A stretch of DNA of 64,000 bases from an uncultured Prevotellaceae bacterium (lineage in GTDB: Bacteria; Bacteroidota; Bacteroidia; Bacteroidales; Bacteroidaceae). The DNA lies in assembly GCA_900315075.1 (NCBI GenBank), contig OMXV01000034.1, positions 20,221 through 84,220 of the forward strand, given 5' to 3'. The position numbers were made by a program, and so were the translations under genes. Below are positions 26,039 to 33,854 of the stretch, piece by piece (the stretch's first letter is position 1; the number at the start of each line of letters is the position of its first letter). The notes below the pieces were generated by a model that was not told where the DNA came from, made no database searches, and saw nothing but the letters and a program-made list of their open reading frames with translations.

Positions 26039-26971
26039 ATGAAAAAAACAAAAATCAATAAGAAGAAAGCACTAATGGCCATTGCTCTGGTGGCTGTGGG
26101 AGTTTTGCTGATGCTGACACGCACAAGCAGTGAGGTAATTATCCCCGCTGATGATTGGCAGGCAAAAGATGGGACTTCTGAGACATTCTATAACGGGGAC
26201 AAAGCCAAGGAGACAAGCGAGGTGAAATGGCCTAAAGCCATGGAGGTGCCCGCGAAAATGTCTGGCACACAGGAAATGTTGCTGAAACGCGATGGATTTT
26301 GGGCATCTTATAACAAAGACCGTAAAATCCCCAACTGGGTGGCATGGCATCTGACATCTGCGCATACTCGTGGCGGCAACCAACGTGACGACATGGAGTT
26401 CACCGAGGATAACGAGGTGCCCTACCCACGTGCTACCGATGACGACTATTACGGTTCGCACTACGACCGTGGTCACATGTGTCCGGCCGGTGACAACAAA
26501 TGGGACAGAAGAGCACTCATGCAAACCTTCAAATTTTCTAATATCTGTCCGCAAAACCATTCACTCAACAAAGGCGACTGGAACGACCTTGAAATACAGA
26601 GTCGGTACTGGGCAAGAGAAATGGGCGATATCTATATCGTCGCCGGACCTATTTTCTACGACGGCGTGAAGAAAACTATTGGTAGAAATCAAGTGGCAGT
26701 GCCAGATGCATTCTTCAAGGTCATTCTTTGTGACAATGGAAAAGCCAAGGCCATCGGCTTCATCTATCCCAATCGTGGGGGGCACAAGGAGATGAAGGAA
26801 TATGTCAGGCCAGTGGATGAAATAGAGCGCATCACAGGCATTGATTTCTTCCCCAAACTTGAGGATACATTGGAGGAGAAACTTGAGAGCGCAACCAAAG
26901 ACAACATGGTGAACCAATGGAAGGTCTATCTCTATAAACCACACGACTACGAACCCAGCAAGGATAGGTGA
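26039..26971 (+). CDS. DNA/RNA non-specific endonuclease (beta-beta-alpha metal), membrane-anchored or exported
   Basis: This 310-residue protein begins with a basic stretch and a hydrophobic segment (ALMAIALVAVGVLLML), so it is exported and probably tethered to the inner membrane or cleaved. The NUC1/NucA domain shows DRGHMCPAGDN with the catalytic His, followed by FSNICPQNHSLNKGDWNDLE with the metal-binding Asn. The C-terminal half keeps IYIVAGPIF and VPDAFFKVILCDNGKAKAIGFI. It likely degrades nucleic acids outside the cytoplasm, perhaps for nutrient salvage. A GAGTTTTT repeat follows the stop. Confidence 0.9.
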   Translation: MKKTKINKKKALMAIALVAVGVLLMLTRTSSEVIIPADDWQAKDGTSETFYNGDKAKETSEVKWPKAMEVPAKMSGTQEMLLKRDGFWASYNKDRKIPNWVAWHLTSAHTRGGNQRDDMEFTEDNEVPYPRATDDDYYGSHYDRGHMCPAGDNKWDRRALMQTFKFSNICPQNHSLNKGDWNDLEIQSRYWAREMGDIYIVAGPIFYDGVKKTIGRNQVAVPDAFFKVILCDNGKAKAIGFIYPNRGGHKEMKEYVRPVDEIERITGIDFFPKLEDTLEEKLESATKDNMVNQWKVYLYKPHDYEPSKDR

Positions 26972-27028
26972 GTTGATGAGTTTGTGAGTTTTTGAGTTTT
27001 TGAGTTGATGAGTTTTTCAAAATTTTGA

Positions 27029-27574
27029 CTATTCGCTTTCAAGCAGAGCGTCTTTGTAGGTGCTGTTGTCCAACAATTTTACAGGGATTTTCTTGCCGTT
27101 GCCAGGGTTGTCGATGATATAGATTACTTTGTTTTTGTGGGCGTAATTTTCACTGATGGCCGACCCCACAATGCCTAAAAAACTCCATATCATCACAGAC
27201 CTCATCCTGCTACCGACGGTTCTTGCCGCAAAAGCGAGTTTGTTGTCACCTAATCGTACTGCCCTGGTGTATCCTCTGCCCATTCTGATTTTTTTGTAAC
27301 ACAGTCTTCGCAGATTCACATAAAGTGTATCATGGTATTCCACGACAAGTGTCTCCTTCTTTAGCATCTTGGCCGTGGCCTTGTCGTCGGACGTGATTTT
27401 ATAGTCACTGCCTCCCACCCAAAACTGGTGTGAGAAGGAATGAGCAATCATGCGGACTGAGGGTATTTCCCGCCATTGTTCGGCCACGAAATCCTCATAA
27501 CTGTTGCAGCATCTTTCCTGCGCTGCAACTTCCACCGCCGTTGACAGCACTAGAAACAACAAGATACACCTCAT
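27029..27574 (-). CDS. Exported protein of unknown function (181 aa)
   Basis: I do not recognise this protein with confidence. It has a signal peptide (MRCILLFLVLSTAVEVAAQ), a double Cys just after cleavage, and a soluble mixed-fold body containing WVGGSDYKITSDDKATAKMLKKE and LYVNLRRLCYKKIRMGRGYTRA. A hydrophobic patch follows (VMIWSFLGIVGSAI). It is similar in style to small Bacteroidales periplasmic proteins of the DUF6563 kind, which is only a guess. It is the last gene of the minus-strand row 31382-27029, just after another exported protein, and may belong to the ECF sigma regulon encoded upstream. Confidence 0.65.
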   Translation of the reverse strand: MRCILLFLVLSTAVEVAAQERCCNSYEDFVAEQWREIPSVRMIAHSFSHQFWVGGSDYKITSDDKATAKMLKKETLVVEYHDTLYVNLRRLCYKKIRMGRGYTRAVRLGDNKLAFAARTVGSRMRSVMIWSFLGIVGSAISENYAHKNKVIYIIDNPGNGKKIPVKLLDNSTYKDALLESE

Positions 27575-27589
27575 ACTTTAGGTATTGCT

Positions 27590-28201
27590 TTATATGTGCA
27601 TACGCATGTTTACTGACAGTCCGTAGCGCACGATGCCTTTAATATCATCATCGCTGGACTTGCCGAAATACGTTGAGAATGTTGAGAGTTGGACACCAAT
27701 CCCAATGTTAGGCTTCACCATGAAATCGAACGAGACGGAAGACTTACCGCCAAGCCCTGTTTCCATAGAGTTTTTTTCGAAGAAATTGGCATAGCCTAAT
27801 CCTAAATCGACTTTTGCCCAGAATTTCTTGCCAAGGTATCCTGCATACGCCAACGAGGGTCCGGCAAAGAGTTGATACGTCAATATATCTTCAACTTTTG
27901 TACGATTAAAGGCGATAGTGATGCCAAATCCAAAGCCCTTGGGATAGATGTAGTCGTATTCCACCATGAGATCCATTCCTCTAAGCCCTGAATACTCATC
28001 ACCCGACGAATAGATTTTGGACTTGACCGATGAAGAGCCGAAACTAATGGCCACCGATTCGTCGGCTTCCTTGGCTTTCTTTTCAGGCTGTGTGTCAAGC
28101 AACGAGGCGAGCGTCTGTGTGGTGGAAACTTCGCCGTCATCCTGAGCATGGATGCTGAGCGTCCATATACATAATACGATTGTCAGAAACAGTTTGTTCA
28201 T
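27590..28201 (-). CDS. Exported small beta-barrel-like outer-membrane protein (203 aa)
   Basis: A signal peptide (MNKLFLTIVLCIWTLSIHAQ) precedes a linker and a run of amphipathic strands, including LMVEYDYIYPKGFGFGITIAFN, LFAGPSLAYAGYLGKKFWAKVDLGLGYAN and VKPNIGIGVQLSTFSTYFG. The pattern resembles an eight-stranded OmpA/OmpX-type barrel. No specific family is assigned. The gene lies 20 bases after the DUF4974 anti-sigma-like gene, which suggests cotranscription and possibly a surface output of that signalling unit. Confidence 0.7.
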   Translation of the reverse strand: MNKLFLTIVLCIWTLSIHAQDDGEVSTTQTLASLLDTQPEKKAKEADESVAISFGSSSVKSKIYSSGDEYSGLRGMDLMVEYDYIYPKGFGFGITIAFNRTKVEDILTYQLFAGPSLAYAGYLGKKFWAKVDLGLGYANFFEKNSMETGLGGKSSVSFDFMVKPNIGIGVQLSTFSTYFGKSSDDDIKGIVRYGLSVNMRMHI

Positions 28202-28221
28202 GATTTTTCAATTTTCAATTT

Positions 28222-28824
28222 TCAATTTTCAATCTTAACATATAACGTATTCCCCTGCCGTTTTATTTCGATGTGGTCGAAATGATTGAAAAGGGCTATA
28301 ACTGAGTCGATGTCGTCGGAGGGATTCCAGATGAAGTGTAGGCGCAGCGAAGGTGTATCCTCGTTGGCATAGTGTATGTCCATACCATAATATTGTGCGA
28401 TGTCTGAGAGGATGGCACCGAGAGTCTGATTCTCGTACGTCATTTTCGACATTACAACTTGCGCAGTATTTTCTTCTACAACTTGTGCCTTTTCCGGTGC
28501 AGGTATTGTGATTTCGGCTGTCTTGTTGGTTTCATTGCAGTTGCCTTTCCAAATATAGACTGCCGCCACCACAAAGGAAGTCACGGCCAACAAGGCGATG
28601 ACGATGGTGGCGACATAGCGCATCCACAGTGGTCTGCGCCAGTGCTCGTGCAATTGGTAAGAGGGTGTGTCGGTACCTGCTTGGAAAGATTGTTTCACCC
28701 ATACCATGGTTTCGTAATATGCAAGTACCTCCTTGTCGTTGAGGAAAGCCGCCAATTGTTGATCCGACATTGTGTCGGTTTGTTCGGTCATTCTGAGCAG
28801 TTGAATTATTTTGTCATCATTCAT
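28222..28824 (-). CDS. Anti-sigma-like membrane protein with DUF4974 domain and no FecR domain
   Basis: This 200-residue protein has an N-terminal cytoplasmic helical part (~1-75), one membrane segment (ATIVIALLAVTSFVVAAVYIW) and a C-terminal DUF4974/STN-like domain (TLGAILSDIAQYYGMDIHYAN ... ALFNHFDHIEIKRQGNTLYVKIEN). Typical FecR anti-sigma factors carry a beta-rich FecR domain between membrane segment and DUF4974; it is absent here. The start at 28824 overlaps the sigma gene stop by 8 bases (translational coupling). It most likely binds and controls the adjacent ECF sigma factor in response to a periplasmic signal. Confidence 0.78.
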   Translation of the reverse strand: MNDDKIIQLLRMTEQTDTMSDQQLAAFLNDKEVLAYYETMVWVKQSFQAGTDTPSYQLHEHWRRPLWMRYVATIVIALLAVTSFVVAAVYIWKGNCNETNKTAEITIPAPEKAQVVEENTAQVVMSKMTYENQTLGAILSDIAQYYGMDIHYANEDTPSLRLHFIWNPSDDIDSVIALFNHFDHIEIKRQGNTLYVKIEN

Positions 28825-29320
28825 GGCTTTGTGGTTTTTTGTCTTTTTCAAAATGTGTACGTATAGTCATGATAGACTGTGAGAGATGTTTGTAAACGGC
28901 CACCTCGCTGATCTGCAGGGCATCGGCTATTTCCTGATATTTCATTCCATCGGCAAACCTCATGGTGAGAATCTGCCGGTCTCGTTCGTTGAATCGCCGA
29001 TTGATGAAATGTCGGAGGTTTTCTGCTCTCTCATCTTCATCACCCTTACCCTCCTCCAATGTGGCAAGGGTATATAGTCCGTTGATACGGTGGCGCAACT
29101 TCTTTTGATTGATAATATTGACACATCTGTTTCTCACACAGGTCATCAGATATGAGCGAACAGAACCACTGCGAAGGACGGCCTGGCTGTCGGCCAGTCG
29201 GGCGAAGACATCGCTCACTACATCCTGGCTCTCAGTCTCATCATACAGCATGGTCTTGGCCAAACCGAGCATCTCTGTATGATAGGTTTCGTATAGGGAT
29301 TTGAGTTCTTGTTCGTTCAT
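28817..29320 (-). CDS. ECF-type RNA polymerase sigma-70 factor
   Basis: This 167-residue sigma factor has region 2 (LYETYHTEMLGLAKTMLYDETESQDVVSDVFARL ... GSVRSYLMTCVRNRCVNII) and region 4 (RRFNERDRQILTMRFADGMKYQEIADALQISEVAVYKHLSQSI). The length and order fit the Bacteroidetes-expanded ECF family. The gene overlaps the downstream DUF4974 membrane protein and lies 103 bases after the STN/transglutaminase-like gene, together suggesting a cell-surface signalling cascade. A hairpin (CATCGGGAT/ATCCCGATG) lies in the 103-base gap, so it may be expressed partly on its own. Confidence 0.9.
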   Translation of the reverse strand: MNEQELKSLYETYHTEMLGLAKTMLYDETESQDVVSDVFARLADSQAVLRSGSVRSYLMTCVRNRCVNIINQKKLRHRINGLYTLATLEEGKGDEDERAENLRHFINRRFNERDRQILTMRFADGMKYQEIADALQISEVAVYKHLSQSIMTIRTHFEKDKKPQSHE

Positions 29321-29423
29321 TGGGGGATGTTTGGTGATTTTTTCGGATTATAAATCTGGATATTCATGGCATCGGGATGGCAAATCCCGATGAATGGGTG
29401 GTCGGTTGCAGCCCGTGCTCCCT

Positions 29424-31382
29424 TTAGTTGCAGATGACGAAGGTGTCGGAGCCATCTATGAGTTGTGCTTTTTGTCCGACAAACTGTTGCGCCATTCCTC
29501 TAATTGAGGTGGCACCATTATTAGATGAGGTGAAGCCATCGAATCTTGGTATAAAACACTGTCCGTTGTTGGTGCGAATCATCCAGACGATATTGTTTTC
29601 ATCCATTAGTTGGTCTATCCCCTCCTTGTCGTTCATCGTTGTCATGGCCATTTGGAAAGGTATGCCTGCGTGTTGAAGCATGTGGGCAAACATAATAGTG
29701 TATTCACGATTGAGGAAAATGTTGTCGATGCATCCGTCGAAAGTGTGATGCTTATAGACGAGATAAGTGGGAAAGCGTAGGGTCTGATAGTAGAGTGCTT
29801 CGGTCAACAACTCCTGTGAGTTGGTCTTACGTGCAAGATTGGTCACGAGCGCGCTGACGACAGTGGTGTCGGTCTCGTTCCAACTATTGACTGTCCACGT
29901 CTTTGTGTCGCACATCGTCTTCATCTTGTCATAGATTCCCATCCTTGTAGTCAGGACATCCTGCATTGCAGGATTCACCGCCACATGATTCCCCGTGGCA
30001 CTGAGAGGGGCATTGACTTTCATTTCCTCATCACGCACATAGAGTGCATAGCCCCTCTCTTTATCCCTCATCGGCATCAGATTTTTGTAATGTGCTGAGA
30101 GTAACGTCTTTCCATCGGTGTCAGACCGTTGTTGCAGGGTGTCAGCCTCGTTGAGGAGACGGTATTGTGCATTCAGGTTCTTGTCGATATGAGCGGAAAA
30201 CCTACATGAGAGTTGCGGACAGTTCCTGTCTATCGTCATCAACACAGGTTCTGGGTTGACCGTAGAAGTCTTTGTTTCAGTCCATATGAAGTAGTCGATG
30301 ATATCGCCGCTCTCCAAACCACTCACCGTGATATATTTGGGTCGGAATCGTTCGTCGGTGCCGAGGGGCTGTGTGTACTCATCCGTCTCGACAACATGTT
30401 CTGTGCCATCAGGTTTTATCACCTTGACCCCCATGACCACCTCCTTGTCAGGGTCATCCGACATAATCGTCTCGCGGGGATATTCGAGCATGGCGTATTT
30501 GTCGGCGGTCTGTTCTTCGTTGAGCAGAATACGTTGTCGGTGTAACGCGATGGTGTTGGTACGATATGTCCCCAAGGGACTTTGGTGGTGTGAACCGAGA
30601 AGATGCCAGGGCTTGAACAAGAATTTTCGCTTATAATTCTGGTCGTACGACTGGGCGATGACAATCTCTGGGAAAGCAAGCAGTGAATCAGGCACGGTAG
30701 TTGTCTGAAAGCATGAGTCGCGCTTCCCCCAGACTTTTTCCCGTACTTTCTCAGCCCGTCGGTGATATGCTTTCTGCACCCGTGGTTTGTCTCCTCTTCG
30801 TTGCGTCACCTCGACGGGATGCAATTGATAGGTGGCAGGTTGAAGGCGTATCGTTCCGATGTCGCCAACCTTGAAGACACCTGTGAAAGGCTTGTATCCG
30901 AGGCAATTAATTCTTACGGCTATGGTCATCGAGTCGCATGGCACGGAGAATTTACCGCTTTCGTTGCTTATGCCGGTATTTATCGTTTTACGTGTTTGGG
31001 GATGCGACAGTATCACACTGGCATAGGGTATCGGTTCTGCGGTGTGTCCAATGATTTTTCCCCTAATGATGGCACTCCTCTTCTGTGTACATTCCAAGAA
31101 AATCCGATGGTCGGTGATGGTCATTTTCACTGGATAAAAACCTATGACTTTTTTAATGGCATCGATGATGGGGAGCCGCTTGAACTGGCATGTGACGGGG
31201 AAAACCTCCAACTCGTCGTGGATGAAATACAGGTCATAATCCGGTGTTGCACTGTTGATGTCGGCCATGACATGTGACATGGGCACATCGACGTATTTCC
31301 TGCTGATGGATTGGGCATTGATAGCCAACTGCAGCAGGAATGTGAAAACCAAGAGTAATAATCGCCGGAGGTGTATGGTCAT
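29424..31382 (-). CDS. Exported STN - carboxypeptidase-like - DUF3857/transglutaminase-like protein
   Basis: The product has 652 residues from the ATG at 31382. It has a signal peptide (LLLLVFTFLLQLAINAQ), an STN domain at ~25-95 (YVDVPMSHVMADINSATPDYDLYFI), and a CarboxypepD_reg-like domain at ~100-190 (IRGKIIGHTAEPIPYASVILSHP). A DUF3857-like region follows (IVIAQSYDQNYKRKFLFKPW, TVSGLESGDIIDYFIWTET), then a transglutaminase-like core (TLRFPTYLVYKHHTFDGCIDN, MFAHMLQHAGIPF). The end at VICN looks abrupt compared with longer relatives. STN domains usually receive or pass signals, so with the downstream ECF sigma and DUF4974 genes it may be the sensor. That role is inferred. Confidence 0.75.
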   Translation of the reverse strand: MTIHLRRLLLLVFTFLLQLAINAQSISRKYVDVPMSHVMADINSATPDYDLYFIHDELEVFPVTCQFKRLPIIDAIKKVIGFYPVKMTITDHRIFLECTQKRSAIIRGKIIGHTAEPIPYASVILSHPQTRKTINTGISNESGKFSVPCDSMTIAVRINCLGYKPFTGVFKVGDIGTIRLQPATYQLHPVEVTQRRGDKPRVQKAYHRRAEKVREKVWGKRDSCFQTTTVPDSLLAFPEIVIAQSYDQNYKRKFLFKPWHLLGSHHQSPLGTYRTNTIALHRQRILLNEEQTADKYAMLEYPRETIMSDDPDKEVVMGVKVIKPDGTEHVVETDEYTQPLGTDERFRPKYITVSGLESGDIIDYFIWTETKTSTVNPEPVLMTIDRNCPQLSCRFSAHIDKNLNAQYRLLNEADTLQQRSDTDGKTLLSAHYKNLMPMRDKERGYALYVRDEEMKVNAPLSATGNHVAVNPAMQDVLTTRMGIYDKMKTMCDTKTWTVNSWNETDTTVVSALVTNLARKTNSQELLTEALYYQTLRFPTYLVYKHHTFDGCIDNIFLNREYTIMFAHMLQHAGIPFQMAMTTMNDKEGIDQLMDENNIVWMIRTNNGQCFIPRFDGFTSSNNGATSIRGMAQQFVGQKAQLIDGSDTFVICN

Positions 31383-31728
31383 ATCAATCTCATGAGGTGT
31401 TGTGTGGGTATTTCGGACACACACGGGGTGAATCCCTACAATTATATACAAATAGATGGTGCAAAAACTTAACCATGTTAACATTTTTTATGTACCATGG
31501 AATCTGTTTGCAAAGAGTAGATTCAACAAGCAAGTGCAAAAGTACAAGTTTTTCTCAAAAGAGCAATCGGTTGGGAAATGACCATGTCAAAATATAGGAT
31601 AAATCCCCATGCCACGCAGGCGTAATTCTTTTCCTTATTTGAAAAAGAATGTTAATAATTGGGTGGGCGTTTGCATTATTCCACTGAAAAACATTATCTT
31701 TGCATTTCAAACCAAATTGCTGTAAAGC
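31383..31728. other. Divergent intergenic gap (346 bp)
   Basis: It contains an inverted, slightly degenerate copy of the ACATACCCCGTGTATGT palindrome at 31415-31439 and the promoter of the Nif3-like gene at 31695-31703. Nothing else was recognised. Confidence 0.6.
31695..31703 (+). promoter_or_regulatory. -7 promoter element for the Nif3-like gene
   Basis: TATCTTTGC lies 26 bases before the GTG start at 31729. Confidence 0.65.
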
Positions 31729-32514
31729 GTGAAAATAAGAGAAGTGGTGTATGCCCTTGAACGATTCGCGCCTCTGCCCCTGCAAGAAAGTTATGATAAT
31801 GCTGGCTTGCAGGTAGGATTGACAGAGACGGAGGTGTCAGGGGCATTATTGTGTTTAGACGTGACCGAGAAAGTAATCGATGAGGCCATCGCATTGGGGT
31901 GTAATCTAGTGATTTCGCACCATCCTCTTGTGTTCCGTCCCCTGAAAAGAGTCTCGGATGCCAATTTTGTGCAGAGGTGTGTCGTCAAGGCCATCAAGAA
32001 CGACATTGCCATTGTGTCGATGCATACCAACCTGGATAATGCACTCAATGGTGTCAACTTCAAAATCGCCGAGAAGATGGAGCTTGCAAACGCTCGACTG
32101 TTTGCTGAGAAAACCGTGGGCGACATCCAAGGCGGTAGTGGCGTGATGGGTGAATTACAGACACCGATGGCAGCGGCCGATTTCATCAGGATGCTGAAGG
32201 AGACGTTCGACGTGAAATGTGTCAAAGCCAACGAATTGCTCAAAAGAGACATTCTGCGTGTGGCTGTCTGCGGTGGGGCAGGGGCATTTCTGCTGTCGGA
32301 GGCTGTGGCAAAGGGTGCCGATGCTTTTGTGACAGGTGAGATGCACTACCACGAATTTTTCGACCATGAGCAGGAGATACAAATCTGTGTCATTGGGCAC
32401 TACGAAAGCGAACAATATACCAAAGAAATATTCAAATCAATCATTGAGGAAAGGTGTGAGGGCGTCAGGTGTTACATGACGAGCATCAACACCAATCCTA
32501 TTAACTATTTATAA
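31729..32514 (+). CDS. Nif3-like dinuclear metal-centre protein (GTP cyclohydrolase I type 2 homologue)
   Basis: This 261-residue protein starts at GTG and matches the YbgI/Nif3 family: APLPLQESYDNAGLQVGLTETEVSGALLCLDVTEKVIDEAIALGCNLVISHHPLVFRPLKR (metal-binding His-His), VSMHTNLDNALNGVNF, and late DAFVTGEMHYHEFFDHE and IGHYESEQYTK. These hexameric proteins bind two metal ions. Some homologues are described as GTP cyclohydrolases, but the in vivo role is unsettled. Only 3 bases separate it from the zinc-ribbon gene, the usual pairing in this phylum. Confidence 0.9.
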   Translation: MKIREVVYALERFAPLPLQESYDNAGLQVGLTETEVSGALLCLDVTEKVIDEAIALGCNLVISHHPLVFRPLKRVSDANFVQRCVVKAIKNDIAIVSMHTNLDNALNGVNFKIAEKMELANARLFAEKTVGDIQGGSGVMGELQTPMAAADFIRMLKETFDVKCVKANELLKRDILRVAVCGGAGAFLLSEAVAKGADAFVTGEMHYHEFFDHEQEIQICVIGHYESEQYTKEIFKSIIEERCEGVRCYMTSINTNPINYL

Positions 32515-32517
32515 ATT

Positions 32518-33339
32518 ATGGCAAAAAAAGATCCAACAGACTTATCCGTAGAAGAGAAACTGAAAGCTCTCTATCAGTTGCAGACCACACTCTCGGCCAT
32601 TGACGAGAAAAGGGCACTCCGTGGTGAATTACCACTCGAGGTGCAGGACCTGGAAGATGAGATAGAAGGACTTACCACTCGTATCGAGAAAATTGAGAGT
32701 GAAATACAGGAATTCCGTACTGCTATCTCGCAGAAAAAAGCCGAAATCGAACAGGCTGAGATCAGCGTGGCACGCTACAAGGAGCAACTCAACGATGTGA
32801 AGAACAACCGTGAGTATGATATGCTCAACAAGGAAATTGAGTTCCAGTCGTTAGAGATTGAACTTTGCAATAAGAAAATCCGTGAGGCGCTCGTCAAAAT
32901 CGATGAGAAAGAGGCCACAATGGTGCAGAACCGTGAGACTGTGAAGGATCGTCGGGTGGCCTTAGAGGAGAAGAAGAGCGAACTTGATGAAATCATGCAG
33001 GAGACACGTGAGGAGGAAGAAAGACTCCGTGAGAAAGCTCATGACTTAGAGTTGAAGATTGAGCCTCGTCTGCTGATGAGTTTCAAGCGTATCCGCAAGA
33101 ATGCCCGTAATGGTCTTGGCGTGGTGTATGTGCAGCGTGACGCTTGTGGCGGATGCTTCAACAAAATTCCACCGCAGCGGCAGCTCGACATCAAAATGCA
33201 CAAGAAAATCATCGTCTGCGAATACTGCGGCCGTATTATGATAGACCCAGAACTTGCAGGCGTGAAGACCACTACCACCGAGGAGAAACCCAAGGCTAAA
33301 CGTGGCACACGCTCAAGAAAGAAGGTAGCGGAGGAATAA
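32518..33339 (+). CDS. Coiled-coil protein with C4-type zinc ribbon
   Basis: This 273-residue cytoplasmic protein has a long coiled coil at ~15-185 (many E/K/L heptads) followed by a zinc ribbon with two Cys pairs: CGGCFNKIPPQRQLDIKM and CEYCGRIM. The tail is basic (KRGTRSRKKV). It belongs to the zf-RING_7/DUF164 group, often placed next to Nif3-like genes, as here. Function is not established; nucleic-acid binding is plausible from the ribbon and basic tail. A strong hairpin follows 75 bases after the stop. Confidence 0.88.
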   Translation: MAKKDPTDLSVEEKLKALYQLQTTLSAIDEKRALRGELPLEVQDLEDEIEGLTTRIEKIESEIQEFRTAISQKKAEIEQAEISVARYKEQLNDVKNNREYDMLNKEIEFQSLEIELCNKKIREALVKIDEKEATMVQNRETVKDRRVALEEKKSELDEIMQETREEEERLREKAHDLELKIEPRLLMSFKRIRKNARNGLGVVYVQRDACGGCFNKIPPQRQLDIKMHKKIIVCEYCGRIMIDPELAGVKTTTTEEKPKAKRGTRSRKKVAEE

Positions 33340-33794
33340 AAATATCAGACGCTTAGTGCCTTCTCTCTGTAGCCCTGGTCGGCATGACCTGCGGTAATAG
33401 ATAACGTTTAATTGCACCCTGAAAAGGTTTCCCGACATAATTGAGCGGGCTCCCTTTCAGGGTGCTTTCCTTTTTCATCAACCTAAAGAGCTCATAACCT
33501 ATAAATACCCTGTGTATGCCACTTCATTTAGCTCTGTTTGCGAACATAAATAATAATTTCGGACATACACACTAACCACTTTTAAAAGTGAGCTCAATTC
33601 TCTAATTCTAAAAATCGTGATAAAAGATTCATGTTTAGCTCATATTTGTTCATGATAATTCGAAACTGTTTGTGATGTTATTCAAGTAGCTACCTTCGTG
33701 TGAATTAGAGTTATTCGTGGTCGGTTGTCTCGAATGTTGCGACACCATTTCACTTAAAAAATCCTAATAGTTTTGGTATGTCGCTTTTTTTACC
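33340..33794. other. Intergenic gap (about 455 bp) with a strong hairpin and degenerate repeats
   Basis: The first 75 bases include a small GGTCGGCATGACC hairpin, and the terminator-like hairpin is listed separately. Beyond 33490 there are degenerate pieces of the ACATACCCCGTGTATGT palindrome (33496-33520 and near 33557). Fragments of the ATTCTCTAATT...CGTGATAAAA hairpin repeat lie near 33595-33625. No gene was seen. Confidence 0.6.
33414..33475 (+). terminator. Strong terminator-like hairpin after the zinc-ribbon gene
   Basis: The outer stem GCACCCTGAAAAGG pairs with CCCTTTCAGGGTGC with one mismatch, and an inner CCCG/CGGG stem sits in the loop. The tail is TTTCCTTTTT, an imperfect T run. 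It could equally be the 3' end of a short structured RNA. Confidence 0.65.
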
Positions 33795-33802
33795 TATTTT
33801 TG
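33795..33802 (+). promoter_or_regulatory. -7 promoter element for aldA
   Basis: TATTTTTG lies 52 bases before the ATG at 33855. Confidence 0.55.
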
Positions 33803-33854
33803 TCGAATTAAAGGAAAACACGTATAATTAACTGTCAAACTAAAACAAAACCAA

